Assembly: GCF_900090225.1 (NCBI RefSeq)
Contig: NZ_FMHY01000002.1
Span: 5,332,001 to 5,396,000 of the forward strand
Direction of reading: 5' to 3'
DNA length: 64,000 nucleotides
Origin: Micromonospora eburnea
GTDB lineage: Bacteria > Actinomycetota > Actinomycetes > Mycobacteriales > Micromonosporaceae
This document shows, in pieces, positions 43,394 to 52,503 of this stretch. The translations under genes and the position numbers were made by a program. How positions within the stretch are numbered: position 1 is the first letter of the stretch; every line of letters starts with the position of its first letter. The notes beneath the pieces were generated by a model. That model had not been told where the DNA came from. It was given only the letters and a program-made list of their open reading frames with translations, and ran no database searches.

Positions 43394-43587
43394 GACGTCG
43401 CTCCTCCCGTCGAGAGCGCCCATCCTATGAGGCGGACACCGCCCGGTGGCGACGTGGCGGTGTCACCCCCCTTTCGGCCCACCGGGGCCGGGCGCGCCCG
43501 CAGCCGCTTTCCGACGCGGTCCGGTTGTCACCGGGGCGTAGCACGACGGGACCGGGTGGTGCCGATCCGTCCCCGGGACGCCGACGA

Positions 43588-43615
43588 CGGCCGGCACCCC
43601 CATGGGTGCCGGCCG
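43588..43615 (-). terminator. Terminator after the secreted protein gene
   Basis: A perfect 12-bp stem (CGGCCGGCACCC and complement) with a 4-base loop lies 13 bases past the stop of the gene at 43629. Confidence 0.7.
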
Positions 43616-43628
43616 CCCGGTCGCCGCG

Positions 43629-44141
43629 TCAGCCCGCGTTGCTGAACTCGATCGCGATCGACTCGACCGCCGTCTTGCGGTTCATCGACCGCGGCATGCC
43701 CATCGCCTCCAGCGCGTCGTTGACGCTGTCCACGTACGCCGTCAGGCTCGGCGTGGCGCCGTTGTAGGTGGCGGTCGTGGTCTGGGTGGACGCGCACGAC
43801 GTGTCGGTGATCCCGCACGCCATCGTGTAGTGCGTGGCGCTGGTCCACTGGGTCGACTTGCCCCGCACGAACAGGTGGGTGTTCACCCGGCACGCCGCGA
43901 ACAGGTACGGGCTGGTGACCCTGGTGGTGAACGACGCGGTGTCGGTGCCCGGCCAGTAGTACACGGTCGCCTGCGCCTCACAGCCGCCGTTGAAGGTGTT
44001 CGAGTACTTCGTGACGGTGTACATGTCCTGCGTCCCGGCCGCCGCCGGCGTGGCTCCGACGGCCACCACACCGAGGGAGGCGGCCAGCATGGTGAAGGCG
44101 GTCGCGGCCGCCCGGATGGTGCGGGCTGGTGCTGCGTTCAT
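43629..44141 (-). CDS. Small secreted protein of unknown function
   Basis: The 170-residue product has a signal peptide (RTIRAAATAFTMLAAS... cleaved near TPAAA) and a mature part of about 130 residues with four cysteines and a beta-rich pattern of the kind VTKYSNTFNGGCEAQATVY and THYTMACGITDTSC. The ATG has AAAGGGG upstream. It is divergent from a LysR gene and a candidate target of that regulator. I do not recognise the family. Confidence 0.7.
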   Translation of the reverse strand: MNAAPARTIRAAATAFTMLAASLGVVAVGATPAAAGTQDMYTVTKYSNTFNGGCEAQATVYYWPGTDTASFTTRVTSPYLFAACRVNTHLFVRGKSTQWTSATHYTMACGITDTSCASTQTTTATYNGATPSLTAYVDSVNDALEAMGMPRSMNRKTAVESIAIEFSNAG

Positions 44142-44294
44142 GGGAGCCCCTTTCGTGCCGGCCCGGTGGTCACGGCCGGTCGTCGTTCGTCGCCGATGTG
44201 ACAGGCGGCGGTGACCCGGGTGAGGTTCCGGGTACCGCCGCCGTTGATTCTTCGGCCGCCCGCGAGGGCTGTCCAAGACGCGACACCGATGGGC

Positions 44295-44311
44295 CATAGG
44301 ACGCGCCTATG
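44295..44311. promoter_or_regulatory. LysR-type operator
   Basis: CATAGG-ACGCG-CCTATG is a 17-bp dyad containing T-N11-A (T at 44297, A at 44309), the usual LysR box. It lies in the divergent gap between the LysR gene and the secreted-protein gene. Confidence 0.6.
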
Positions 44312-44368
44312 AGTGGTGGTAGATCTTCTGACTGTCGATGCCCGGGGGGCCGGGCAGGGGGGATCGTC

Positions 44369-45367
44369 ATGGTGGAACTTCGTCAACTCCGATACTTCCT
44401 CGCCGTCGCCGAGGAGCGTTCCTTCTCCCGCGCCGCCGCGCTGCTGCATGTCAGTCAGCCGACGCTGAGCCAGCAGATCCGCGCCGTGGAGCGGTCGGTG
44501 GGCGCGCCCCTGTTCCACCGGGAGCCGACCGGCGTCCGGCTCACCGAGGCCGGATTCGCGCTGCTCGAACCGGCCCAGCGGGCCATGGTCGAGGTCGCCG
44601 ACGGCGTACGGGCGGCCCAGGAGACGATCGGCGTCGGCGGCACGCTCCGCGTCGGCTTCAGCGCCGGCGGGTTCGGCGACCTCATCCCGTCGATCCTGCC
44701 CGCCTGGCAGCGGGCCGCCCCCGAGGTACGGCTGATCCTGCGCGACCTGACCGTGGGCGGGCTGTACACCGCCCTGATCGAGGACCGGATCGACGTGGCG
44801 CTCACCCGGCTGCCACTGGATCCCGAACGGCACGACTGGACGGTGTTGTTCGCCGAGCCCCGCGTCCTCGGGCTGAACGTGCGGCATCCCCTGGCCGACG
44901 CCGGGGAGGCGGTGTCGCTGGCGGACGTGCTCACGCTGCCCATGCCCCGGATCGAGGACGTGCCGACGATCCGCGACTACTGGCTGCTCAACGAGCACCG
45001 CGACGGCTGCCCTCCGCAGCAGCGCGGGGTGGCCGTCACCTCGCCGGCGGAGATCGCGTACCTGATCCTCCAGGACCCGTCGCTGGTGGCCGTGGGTCCC
45101 CGCACGGTACGCGGGCTCTCGCCCCTGGCGGAGCTGCGGTTCATCGAACTGTCGGGGGTCACCCCGGTGCCCTTTGTCGCGGCGGCCCGGCGACACGACC
45201 GGCGTGCCGCCGTACTCGCCTTCCGTCAGGTCGCGGCGACGGTCGCCCGGCGCCTGCACGGGGTGTCCGCGGCAGCCGGTGGCCGGGCGGACCGGGCGAC
45301 CGGCGCAGCTCGGCCACCCCGTTCAGCACCCGGGCCAGCGGGACGACGGGGGTGTAAACCCCGGTAG
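44369..45367 (+). CDS. LysR-family transcription regulator
   Basis: The 332-residue product starts MVELRQLRYFLAVAEE and has the winged HTH (SFSRAAALLHVSQPTLSQQI), then an effector-binding region with the typical LRVGFSAGG. The ATG at 44369 has AGGGGGGA upstream. It is divergent from the secreted-protein gene and probably controls it or the downstream genes. The final 40 residues (APGPAGRRG) are low complexity. The co-inducer is unknown. Confidence 0.88.
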   Translation: MVELRQLRYFLAVAEERSFSRAAALLHVSQPTLSQQIRAVERSVGAPLFHREPTGVRLTEAGFALLEPAQRAMVEVADGVRAAQETIGVGGTLRVGFSAGGFGDLIPSILPAWQRAAPEVRLILRDLTVGGLYTALIEDRIDVALTRLPLDPERHDWTVLFAEPRVLGLNVRHPLADAGEAVSLADVLTLPMPRIEDVPTIRDYWLLNEHRDGCPPQQRGVAVTSPAEIAYLILQDPSLVAVGPRTVRGLSPLAELRFIELSGVTPVPFVAAARRHDRRAAVLAFRQVAATVARRLHGVSAAAGGRADRATGAARPPRSAPGPAGRRGCKPR

Positions 45368-45412
45368 TCGGTGACGTCCAGGCCACCGGCCGGTCCGTCC
45401 CTGGCGCCACAG

Positions 45413-45487
45413 CCGACGCCATGGAGACACCACGTGACGCCAATAGAACTTGCCATGACGCCATGATGATGCCACGATGGCGTCATG
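45413..45487. promoter_or_regulatory. GACGCCAT iterons at the RHH gene start
   Basis: GACGCCA repeats occur at 45414, 45436 and 45457 in direct orientation, and as ATGGCGTC at 45477. The last two form an 11-bp inverted repeat CATGACGCCAT/ATGGCGTCATG (45454-45464 and 45477-45487) that overlaps the ATG at 45485. Ribbon-helix-helix proteins bind such tandem or inverted half sites, so this looks like an autoregulatory operator. Confidence 0.6.
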
Positions 45488-45997
45488 GATTTGACGTCGT
45501 ATGTCGACAGCCTCCGCCGGGAACTGGCCGGCGTCGCCGAACTCGGCGGCGACGAGGTCCGCGCGTTGGCCGAACGGCTCAGCGGGTCGATGGAGTCGGC
45601 CTTCCGCCTGGCACTGCTGGAGGCGCTGTCCGCGGCGGCCGGCGAGATCACCCGGGATCTCGCCCCGGGCTCGGTCGAGCTGCGGCTACGCGGCCGGGAG
45701 GCCAGCTTCGTGGTGACGCCGCCGCCGGTCGAGCCGCAGTTCCAGGCCGGCCCGGTCAGCTCCGGCGCTGAGGCCCCGACCGTCCCCGACGCCGAGGACG
45801 GCCCGGTGTCGCGGATCAGTTTCCGGCTGCCAGACCAGCTCAAGAGCCGGATCGAGGAGGCCGCGAGCCGGGAGGGGCTCTCGGTCAACGCCTGGCTCGT
45901 CCGGGCCGCCACGGCCGCCGTGCACTCCGTGCCCCCGGGCCATCCGGCGGCGCGAGCCCCGCGCGGCGGCCAGCGCTACACCGGCTGGGTCCGCTGA
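45485..45997 (+). CDS. Ribbon-helix-helix DNA-binding protein
   Basis: The 170-residue product has a C-terminal RHH domain (VSRISFRLPDQLKSRIEEA, then GLSVNAWLVRAATAAV) preceded by a variable N-terminal half. It resembles HicB/CopG-type regulators but no toxin is present nearby. The operator-like repeats overlap its own start. It leads a four-gene set with DUF4097 and an ABC exporter and so likely regulates this operon. Confidence 0.75.
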   Translation: MDLTSYVDSLRRELAGVAELGGDEVRALAERLSGSMESAFRLALLEALSAAAGEITRDLAPGSVELRLRGREASFVVTPPPVEPQFQAGPVSSGAEAPTVPDAEDGPVSRISFRLPDQLKSRIEEAASREGLSVNAWLVRAATAAVHSVPPGHPAARAPRGGQRYTGWVR

Positions 45998-46047
45998 CCG
46001 CCCGGCACCGTCGTCCCCCATCGCCCGAACCCCGGAGGAATCCCGCC

Positions 46048-46917
46048 ATGCCCACCTTCAACACCCCGGAACAGATCCAGGCCGTCGTGGAGATCGCCGT
46101 CGGCGACATCCGCATCGCGGCCGGCGACCGTGACACCACGGTCGTCGAGATACGCCCGACCGACGCCAGCAGGGAGGCCGACGTCCAGGCCGCACAACAG
46201 ACCCGTGTCGAGTACGCCGACGGCAGGCTGGTGGTCAAGGGGCCGCGGCAACGGACGCTGATGCACAAGCTGGTCGGCGACGGCGGCGTGTTCGGCAAGG
46301 TCGGGTCGATCGACGTGACGATCGACCTGCCGACCGGCTCGCGGGTCCAGGGCAACGCCTCGGTCGGCGCGTTCCGCTGCACCGGCCGCCTCGGCGAGTG
46401 CCGGCTGAAGACCTCCGCCGGCGACATCCAAGCCGACCACACCGGCCCGCTGGACCTCTCCACCGCCGCGGGCGCGGTGGAGGTGGCCTCCGTCGCCGGT
46501 CACGCCGAGGTGAGCACCGGAACCGGCCGGATCCGGTTGGGCGAGGTCGACGGCGGCGCGGTGATCAAGAACTCCAACGGCGACAGCTGGGTCGGCACGG
46601 TCGGCGGCGACCTGCGGGTGAACGCGGCCAACGGCGACATCTCCGTCGACCGTGCCAAGGCCGGCGTCACCGCCGCCACCGCCAACGGCGACATCCGGAT
46701 CGGAGAGGTCCGCCAGGGGCCGGTCTCGGTGAAGACCGCGATGGGCCAGCTCGAGATCGGCATCTACGGCGGCACCGCGGCCTTCCTGGACCTGCACACC
46801 TCCTTCGGCAACGTACGCAACCAGATCGAGCCCTCCGACACCCCGTCACAGGAGGAACGGACCGTCGAGGTCCGGGCCCGCACCTCGTACGGCGACATTG
46901 TCATCCGGCGCAGCTGA
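46048..46917 (+). CDS. DUF4097 beta-helix repeat protein
   Basis: The 289-residue product has the repeated GDIRIAAGDRDT-, GRIRLGEVDGGA-, NGDISVDRAK- and NGDIRIGEVRQG-type units that form a right-handed beta-solenoid. No signal peptide or lipobox is seen. RBS GGAGG is upstream. It lies between an RHH protein and an ABC exporter; related DUF4097 proteins are common beside exporters and envelope-stress regulators. A scaffold or sensing role is plausible but unproven. Confidence 0.85.
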   Translation: MPTFNTPEQIQAVVEIAVGDIRIAAGDRDTTVVEIRPTDASREADVQAAQQTRVEYADGRLVVKGPRQRTLMHKLVGDGGVFGKVGSIDVTIDLPTGSRVQGNASVGAFRCTGRLGECRLKTSAGDIQADHTGPLDLSTAAGAVEVASVAGHAEVSTGTGRIRLGEVDGGAVIKNSNGDSWVGTVGGDLRVNAANGDISVDRAKAGVTAATANGDIRIGEVRQGPVSVKTAMGQLEIGIYGGTAAFLDLHTSFGNVRNQIEPSDTPSQEERTVEVRARTSYGDIVIRRS

Positions 46918-46942
46918 CCCCGCCCCGCCCAGAGGAGACACG

Positions 46943-47896
46943 ATGACCACCTCACCCCCGCCCGCGATCGCGGCCACCGGGCTCCGCAAGTCCTACGGCG
47001 ACCACGTGGTGCTCGACGGCATCGACCTGGCCGTGGCACCGGGAACGATCTTCGCCCTGCTGGGCCCGAACGGCGCCGGCAAGACCACCACCGTGCAGAT
47101 CCTGTCCACGCTCATCCCGGCCGACGACGGTGTGGCCCGGGTCGCCGGGCACGACCTGACCCGGGAGCCCGACGCGGTACGCGCGGCGATCGGCGTGACC
47201 GGCCAGTTCGCCGCCGTCGACGGACTGCTCACCGGCACGGAGAACCTGCTCCTGATGGCCGACCTGCACCACCTCGACCGGGCCGAGGGCCGGCGACGCA
47301 CCCGCGAGCTGCTGACGCGCTTCGACCTCGTCGAGGCGGCCGGCAGGACCGCCGCCACCTACTCGGGCGGCATGCGCCGCCGGCTCGACCTGGCGATGGG
47401 GTTGATCGGCACGCCGCGCGTGCTCTTCCTCGACGAGCCGACCACCGGCCTCGATCCGCGCAGCCGACGCGAGGTGTGGCAGATCGTCCGCGACCTCGTC
47501 GCCGACGGGATGACCGTCTTCCTCACCACCCAGTACCTGGAGGAGGCGGACCAGCTCGCGGACCGGGTGGCCGTGCTCGACCACGGCCGGCTGATCGCCG
47601 AGGGCACCCCGGACGAACTCAAGCGCCTGGTCCCGGGCGGGCACATCGCCCTGCGGTTCACCGACCCGGCGAACCGCGCCGCGGCCGAGTCCCTGCTCGG
47701 CGGCGTCCCCGGCACCGACCAGCTCACCCTGCAGGTCCCCGGCGACGGCGGGGTCGCGTCGCTGCGGGTGTTGCTCGACCGGCTCGACGACGCCTCGATC
47801 GGCGTCGAGTCGCTCGCCGTGCACACGCCCGACCTCGACGACGTCTTCCTGGCGCTGACCAACCAGCCCACCAAGGAAAAGGTTCCGCTGCGATGA
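46943..47896 (+). CDS. ABC exporter ATPase (DrrA-like)
   Basis: The 317-residue product has Walker A (LLGPNGAGKTTT), signature (YSGGMRRRLDLAM), Walker B (VLFLDEPTTGLDP) and a C-terminal extension typical of daunorubicin-resistance-type ATPases. The ATG at 46943 has AGAGGAG upstream. It overlaps the permease by the ATGA stop/start. The cargo may be a lipid, drug or peptide. Confidence 0.92.
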   Translation: MTTSPPPAIAATGLRKSYGDHVVLDGIDLAVAPGTIFALLGPNGAGKTTTVQILSTLIPADDGVARVAGHDLTREPDAVRAAIGVTGQFAAVDGLLTGTENLLLMADLHHLDRAEGRRRTRELLTRFDLVEAAGRTAATYSGGMRRRLDLAMGLIGTPRVLFLDEPTTGLDPRSRREVWQIVRDLVADGMTVFLTTQYLEEADQLADRVAVLDHGRLIAEGTPDELKRLVPGGHIALRFTDPANRAAAESLLGGVPGTDQLTLQVPGDGGVASLRVLLDRLDDASIGVESLAVHTPDLDDVFLALTNQPTKEKVPLR

Positions 47897-48684
47897 CCAC
47901 ACTCTCGTACGCCGTCCGCGACTCGGGCACGATGCTGCGCCGCAACCTGCGACACATGCTGCGCTACCCCTCGCTGACCCTGATGCTCGCCGGCATGCCC
48001 GTGCTGTTCCTGCTGCTCTTCGTCTACGTCTTCGGCGGCACGCTGGGCAACGGCCTCGGCGGGCCGTCCGGCGGGCGGGCCGCGTACCTCACCTACGTCG
48101 TGCCCGGCATCCTGCTGATGGGCGTGGCCGGCGCGGCCAACGGCACCGCGATATCGATAGCCACCGACATGACCGAGGGGATCATCGCCCGGTTCCGCAC
48201 CATGGCGATCGCCCGTGGCTCGGTGCTGACCGGTCATGTGGTCGGCAGCATGATCCAGACGATGCTCAGCCTGGTCCTGGTGGTCGGTGTCGCGCTGCTG
48301 GTCGGTTTCCGGTCCGATGCCGGCCCACTCGCCTGGCTCGCCACCGCCGGGGTGCTGGCCATGGCGACCTTCGCCCTCACCTGGCTGGCCGTGGCTCTCG
48401 GCCTGGTCAGCGAGAGCGTCGAGACGGCCAGCAACCTGCCGATGCCGCTGACGATCCTGCCGTTCCTCGGCAGCGCTTTCGTGCCCACCGAGTCGATGCC
48501 GGCCGGGCTACGCCAGTTCGCCGAGTATCAGCCGTTCACCCCGATCATCGAGACCCTGCGTGGTCTGCTGACCGGCGGCCCGGTCGGGTCGAACGCCGTG
48601 GTCGCCACCGCCTGGTGCGCCGCCATCGCGCTGGTGAGCTACCTCTGGGCGAAGCGGCTCTACGCCCGCCGGACCGTGCGCTGA
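47893..48684 (+). CDS. ABC-2 type permease (DrrB-like)
   Basis: The 263-residue membrane protein has about six helices and ABC-2 motifs (FGGTLGNG, LLMGVAGAANG, FVPTESMPAGLRQFAEYQPFTP). Its ATG overlaps the ATPase stop. Together they form the exporter of the operon starting at 45485. A bidirectional terminator follows. Confidence 0.92.
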   Translation: MTTLSYAVRDSGTMLRRNLRHMLRYPSLTLMLAGMPVLFLLLFVYVFGGTLGNGLGGPSGGRAAYLTYVVPGILLMGVAGAANGTAISIATDMTEGIIARFRTMAIARGSVLTGHVVGSMIQTMLSLVLVVGVALLVGFRSDAGPLAWLATAGVLAMATFALTWLAVALGLVSESVETASNLPMPLTILPFLGSAFVPTESMPAGLRQFAEYQPFTPIIETLRGLLTGGPVGSNAVVATAWCAAIALVSYLWAKRLYARRTVR

Positions 48685-48709
48685 CCGGCGCCGCCCGAAC
48701 CGCGGTGGT

Positions 48710-48925
48710 TCACGCCGCCCGCCCCCGCCGGGTCCGGCGGGGGCGGGCGGCCGGAGCCGGCGCCAGCACCTCCACCGCGAAGCCGGCCCGGGCGAACACC
48801 TCGATCGCCCGGTGCTCGGCCGCGTCCAGCCGGGCCACCGGCGAGTCCACGTCGAGCAACGCGGTCACCAGGCAGCCGGAGCAGCCGGCGCCACGGATCC
48901 CACAGGTGTCACAGTCGATGAGCAT
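48710..48925 (-). CDS. Small Cys-rich hypothetical protein
   Basis: The 71-residue product has CDTCGIRGAGCSGC near its start and an arginine-rich tail. The ATG has AGGAGG upstream, and similar short proteins with a leading CxxC cluster occur next to NYN-type genes in actinobacteria. The last codons overlap the hairpin at 48714. A metal-binding role is possible. Confidence 0.65.
   Translation of the reverse strand: MLIDCDTCGIRGAGCSGCLVTALLDVDSPVARLDAAEHRAIEVFARAGFAVEVLAPAPAARPRRTRRGRAA
48714..48751. terminator. Perfect 18-bp hairpin terminator
   Basis: GCCGCCCGCCCCCGCCGG pairs with the complementary arm across a GT centre. It separates the convergent permease and Cys-rich gene and overlaps the end of the latter. 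Confidence 0.85.
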
Positions 48926-49044
48926 CGTGCCTCCTGACGGAGTCTGGCGGCGGGCGCGACCTCGTCGTCACCACCCGGCCACCGTCGGTCAGGTCGGACA
49001 CTAGTCACCGGGTACGACAGAAACGGACAACCGGTGATCAACAG

Positions 49045-50493
49045 TCAGGAGCGGGACAGCCGACGCAGCAGCGAGTCGGCGCCGAGCGGGTACGCGCCGT
49101 GTCGGCGTACCCCGTCGGCGACCTCGCGGTCGGAGGAGACCACCACCACCGGCCGGCCCGGCGGCTCGGCGCGGACCAGCCGGCGGATCAACTCGTCCGC
49201 GGTCTCCCCCTTGCGGGAGAAGAGCACCCGCACCCCGCGCGGCGAGGGCGGCAACCCGTGGATCCGCTCCGCGCCGTCGAAGACCACGGTGACCTCGTCG
49301 CCGGTCTGCGCGGCGATCCCACCCAACCCGCCGATCAGCCGTTTACGCTGCTGCTCCAGCGACATCTCACCGAAGCCGCGCTTGGTGACGTTGTAGCCGT
49401 CGACCACCAGGTGCGCCTTGGGCAGCGCGAGCAGCTGGTCCAGCCGGGCCGGATCGTCGGTGTCCCGGGCACGGGCGGCGGCACCGGCCGGGGTGGCCGC
49501 CGACTGGTCGGCGAAGGCGTCCGCGACGAAGTCCGCCGGCAGCTTCTCCACCGGATCGAGCGCCAGCTCACGGCGCAACCCCACCGCTGCCTGCCCGATG
49601 GTCTCCAGCAGCAGCCACAGTTTCGCGTCGTCGACCGAACGGGCCTCCTTGGCGACCGCCCGGGCCACCCCCGCCGCGGACTCCGCCTCGGCCAGCCGGG
49701 CCCGTACGCGGCGCAGCTCGGCGTCCGCGTCCGCCGCCGCCCGCGCGGCCCGGCCCCGCTCGGTGGCCAGCATCTCGGTGGCCTTGCGCTCCCGGCCCTG
49801 GGTCTCCCGCAGGGCCCGGGCGAGCTGGCGCGCCTCCTCGCGGAGCTGGCCCAACTCCTCCCGCACCCGGGCCAGCTCGTCGCGGAGCTTCTCCGCCTCG
49901 ACCCGGGCCACGGCCCGGTCGTGCTCGGCGCGGGTGGCCCGCTGCTCGGCCTCCCGGACCAGCTCGGCCACCACCGCACTGTCCGCCTCCGCGCGCACCG
50001 CGGCGCCGCTCGCCTCGATCAGTTCGCGCCAGCCCTCGGGCCGGGCCAGATAGGCCAGGGCGGCCACCTCGACCGGGTCGGCGGCGGCCGGAGCGGTCCC
50101 CTCCACGACGGCCGCGCCCAGGTCGCCGGCATCGGCCAGCACCCGTGCGGCGATCCGCTGCCGGAACAGCGGGTCGGCGGTGAGCTGGGCGGCGATGACC
50201 GGGGCGCCCAGCCGGGCACGCCGGTTCGGGGCGAACTTGGCGACCCGGCGCAACGGGACGGGCACCTCGTCGGCGGGCAATCCGGGCAGCACGGCCGCGG
50301 TGAGCGCCACGATCCGCTGCCGGACCGGCTCGGGCAGGACCGGCTCGGGCTCGGGGTCGGCCGGCCCGCCGGGATCGGTCGACCCGCTGGCGGCGTCCGT
50401 ACTCGAAGCCCGCGGGCTCTCACCGGCGTCGTGCACGGCGGCCACGGGCCCCTCCTCGGGGAGGTGGTCGTCGTACGGCTCGGTGAGGGGCAT
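49045..50493 (-). CDS. NYN-domain (YacP-like) RNase with coiled coil
   Basis: The 482-residue product has a long coiled coil at about 170-310 and a C-terminal NYN domain with LVVDGYNVTK, VTVVFDGAE and VVVSSDREVADGVRR, the acidic residues of PIN-like nucleases. It has the architecture of YacP/Rae1-type RNases that act on RNA or ribosomes. ATG with GGGAGA upstream. Confidence 0.85.
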   Translation of the reverse strand: MPLTEPYDDHLPEEGPVAAVHDAGESPRASSTDAASGSTDPGGPADPEPEPVLPEPVRQRIVALTAAVLPGLPADEVPVPLRRVAKFAPNRRARLGAPVIAAQLTADPLFRQRIAARVLADAGDLGAAVVEGTAPAAADPVEVAALAYLARPEGWRELIEASGAAVRAEADSAVVAELVREAEQRATRAEHDRAVARVEAEKLRDELARVREELGQLREEARQLARALRETQGRERKATEMLATERGRAARAAADADAELRRVRARLAEAESAAGVARAVAKEARSVDDAKLWLLLETIGQAAVGLRRELALDPVEKLPADFVADAFADQSAATPAGAAARARDTDDPARLDQLLALPKAHLVVDGYNVTKRGFGEMSLEQQRKRLIGGLGGIAAQTGDEVTVVFDGAERIHGLPPSPRGVRVLFSRKGETADELIRRLVRAEPPGRPVVVVSSDREVADGVRRHGAYPLGADSLLRRLSRS

Positions 50494-50607
50494 GTGGCAA
50501 GTCTCCCACCGCGGACGGGCTCACCGCCCGGTGAGTGAGCCGATCTCTCATCCTAATCCTGTGGCAACGGCTGGGACCGGTGGGACGGGAGTGTCGCACC
50601 CGGCCGC

Positions 50608-50613
50608 TAGCGT
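50608..50613 (+). promoter_or_regulatory. Leaderless -10 box of the DEDDh/GIY-YIG gene
   Basis: TAGCGT is followed by seven bases and the GTG at 50621; no Shine-Dalgarno is present. Confidence 0.6.
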
Positions 50614-50620
50614 GCCGCCC

Positions 50621-52378
50621 GTGACGCGAGCCGAGTACGTCCAGGAGACGCTGGCCGGCCTGGACCGGGCGGCGGGCACCGGGGTCGACCCCGCGCTGCC
50701 GCTCTACGCGACCACCTTCGTGGTGGTCGACCTGGAGACCACCGGCGGCGCGCCGGACGGCGGCGGGATCACCGAGATCGGCGCGGTCAAGGTGCGCGGC
50801 GGCGAGGAGCTGGGGGTGCTGGCCACCCTGGTCAACCCCGGCGAGCCGATCCCGCCGTTCATCACCGTGCTGACCGGCATCACCCAGGCCATGCTGCTCC
50901 CCGCCCCGCCGATCGAGCAGGTGCTGCCGAGCTTCCTGGAGTTCATCGCCGACGCCGTGCTGGTCGCCCACAACGCCCCGTACGACGTGGGCTTCCTGAA
51001 GGCCGCCTGCGCGAAGCACGGCTACCGCTGGCCCAACCCGCGGGTGCTGGACACCGCGGCGCTGGCCCGCCGGGTGCTCACCCGCGACGAGGTGCCCAAC
51101 CGCAAGCTGGGCACCCTGGCCGCCTACTTCCGCACCGCCACCCAGCCGACCCACCGGGCGTTGGACGACGCGAAGGCCACCGTCGACGTGCTGCACGGGC
51201 TGATCGGCCGGCTCGGCGGGCACCGGGTGGACACCATCGGCGAGGCGATCGAGTTCGCCAAGGCGGTCACCCCCACCCAGCGCCGCAAACGCCACCTCGC
51301 CGACGGGCTGCCGAAGGTGCCCGGGGTCTACATCTTCCGGGCCGCCGACGACCGGCCGCTCTACGTCGGCACCTCCGGCGACATCGCCACCCGGGTCCGC
51401 AGCTACTTCACCGCGGCGGAGAAACGGGCCCGGATCTCGGAGATGCTGGCCGCCGCCGAGCGGGTCGAGGCCGTCGAGTGCGCGCACTCGCTGGAGGCGG
51501 AGGTCCGCGAGCTGCGGTTGATCGCCGCGCACGCGCCGCCGTACAACCGGCGCTCGAAGTACCCGGAACGCCAGGTCTGGCTGAAGCTGACCGACGAGGC
51601 GTACCCGAGGCTGTCGATCGTGCGCGACCTCGCCCCCACCGACACCGCCTACCTCGGCCCGTTCCGCTCCAAGCAGGCCGCCGAGCTGGCCGCCGCCGGC
51701 TTCCACGACGCGGTGCCGTTGCGCCAGTGCACCCACCGGCTCTCCCGGCGTACCACCATTCCGGCCTGCGCGCTGGCCGAGCTGGGTCGCTGCCCGGCAC
51801 CCTGCGAGCACCGGATCACCCCGGAGGAATACGACCACCGCGCCGCCACCCCGTTCCGTACCGCGACCACCGACGACCCGCAGGTGGTGGTGGACGCCCT
51901 GCTCGCCCGGATCGAGGTGCTCTCCCAGGCACAGCGGTACGAGGAGGCCGCGGTGGCGCGCGCCCGGCTGGCCGCGGTGCTGCGCGCGGCGGTCCGGATG
52001 CAGCGCCTGGTCGCGCTGACCCGCATCGCCGAGCTGGCGGCCGCCCGCCCGCACGCCCGGGGCGGCTGGGAGCTGGCCCTGGTCCGGCACGGCCGGCTGG
52101 CCGGCGCGGGCGTCTCCCCGCCGGGCGTCCATCCGAGACCGACGCTGAACGCGATCCGGGCGACCGCCGAGACCGTCCTGCCCGGTCACGGTCCGGTTCC
52201 GGCGGCCTCCGCCGAGGAGACCGAACGCATCCTGTCCTGGTTGGAGCGACCGGAGACCCGGCTGGTGGAGGCCTCCTCCGGCTGGGCGTCGCCGACCGTC
52301 GGCGCAGGCCGGTTCCGCGCCCTACTGGCGAAGGCCGAAAACGGAGGGTCCCACCAACTCTCGACCGAACGCTCATGA
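50621..52378 (+). CDS. DEDDh exonuclease fused to GIY-YIG (Rv2191 type)
   Basis: The 585-residue product has a DnaQ-like DEDDh 3'-5' exonuclease at about 20-200 (VVVDLETTGG, VAHNAPYDVGFL, THRALDDAKAT) and a UvrC-like GIY-YIG nuclease from about 220 (GVYIFRAADDRPLYVGTS). This fusion is orthologous to Rv2191. A role in DNA repair is likely. Frames further upstream (50180) are shadows. Confidence 0.92.
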   Translation: MTRAEYVQETLAGLDRAAGTGVDPALPLYATTFVVVDLETTGGAPDGGGITEIGAVKVRGGEELGVLATLVNPGEPIPPFITVLTGITQAMLLPAPPIEQVLPSFLEFIADAVLVAHNAPYDVGFLKAACAKHGYRWPNPRVLDTAALARRVLTRDEVPNRKLGTLAAYFRTATQPTHRALDDAKATVDVLHGLIGRLGGHRVDTIGEAIEFAKAVTPTQRRKRHLADGLPKVPGVYIFRAADDRPLYVGTSGDIATRVRSYFTAAEKRARISEMLAAAERVEAVECAHSLEAEVRELRLIAAHAPPYNRRSKYPERQVWLKLTDEAYPRLSIVRDLAPTDTAYLGPFRSKQAAELAAAGFHDAVPLRQCTHRLSRRTTIPACALAELGRCPAPCEHRITPEEYDHRAATPFRTATTDDPQVVVDALLARIEVLSQAQRYEEAAVARARLAAVLRAAVRMQRLVALTRIAELAAARPHARGGWELALVRHGRLAGAGVSPPGVHPRPTLNAIRATAETVLPGHGPVPAASAEETERILSWLERPETRLVEASSGWASPTVGAGRFRALLAKAENGGSHQLSTERS

Positions 52379-52503
52379 CCAAGTGTCCGATCGGACTACG
52401 TCAACTCCCTTAGTCTGTTAAGAGAGTGCAGTCCTGCCCGTTTCGCGGGCCTGCTCCCGGTCGCGGCACGGCGGCCCGGGGCCGGGGTGAGGAGGTGTCC
52501 CAG

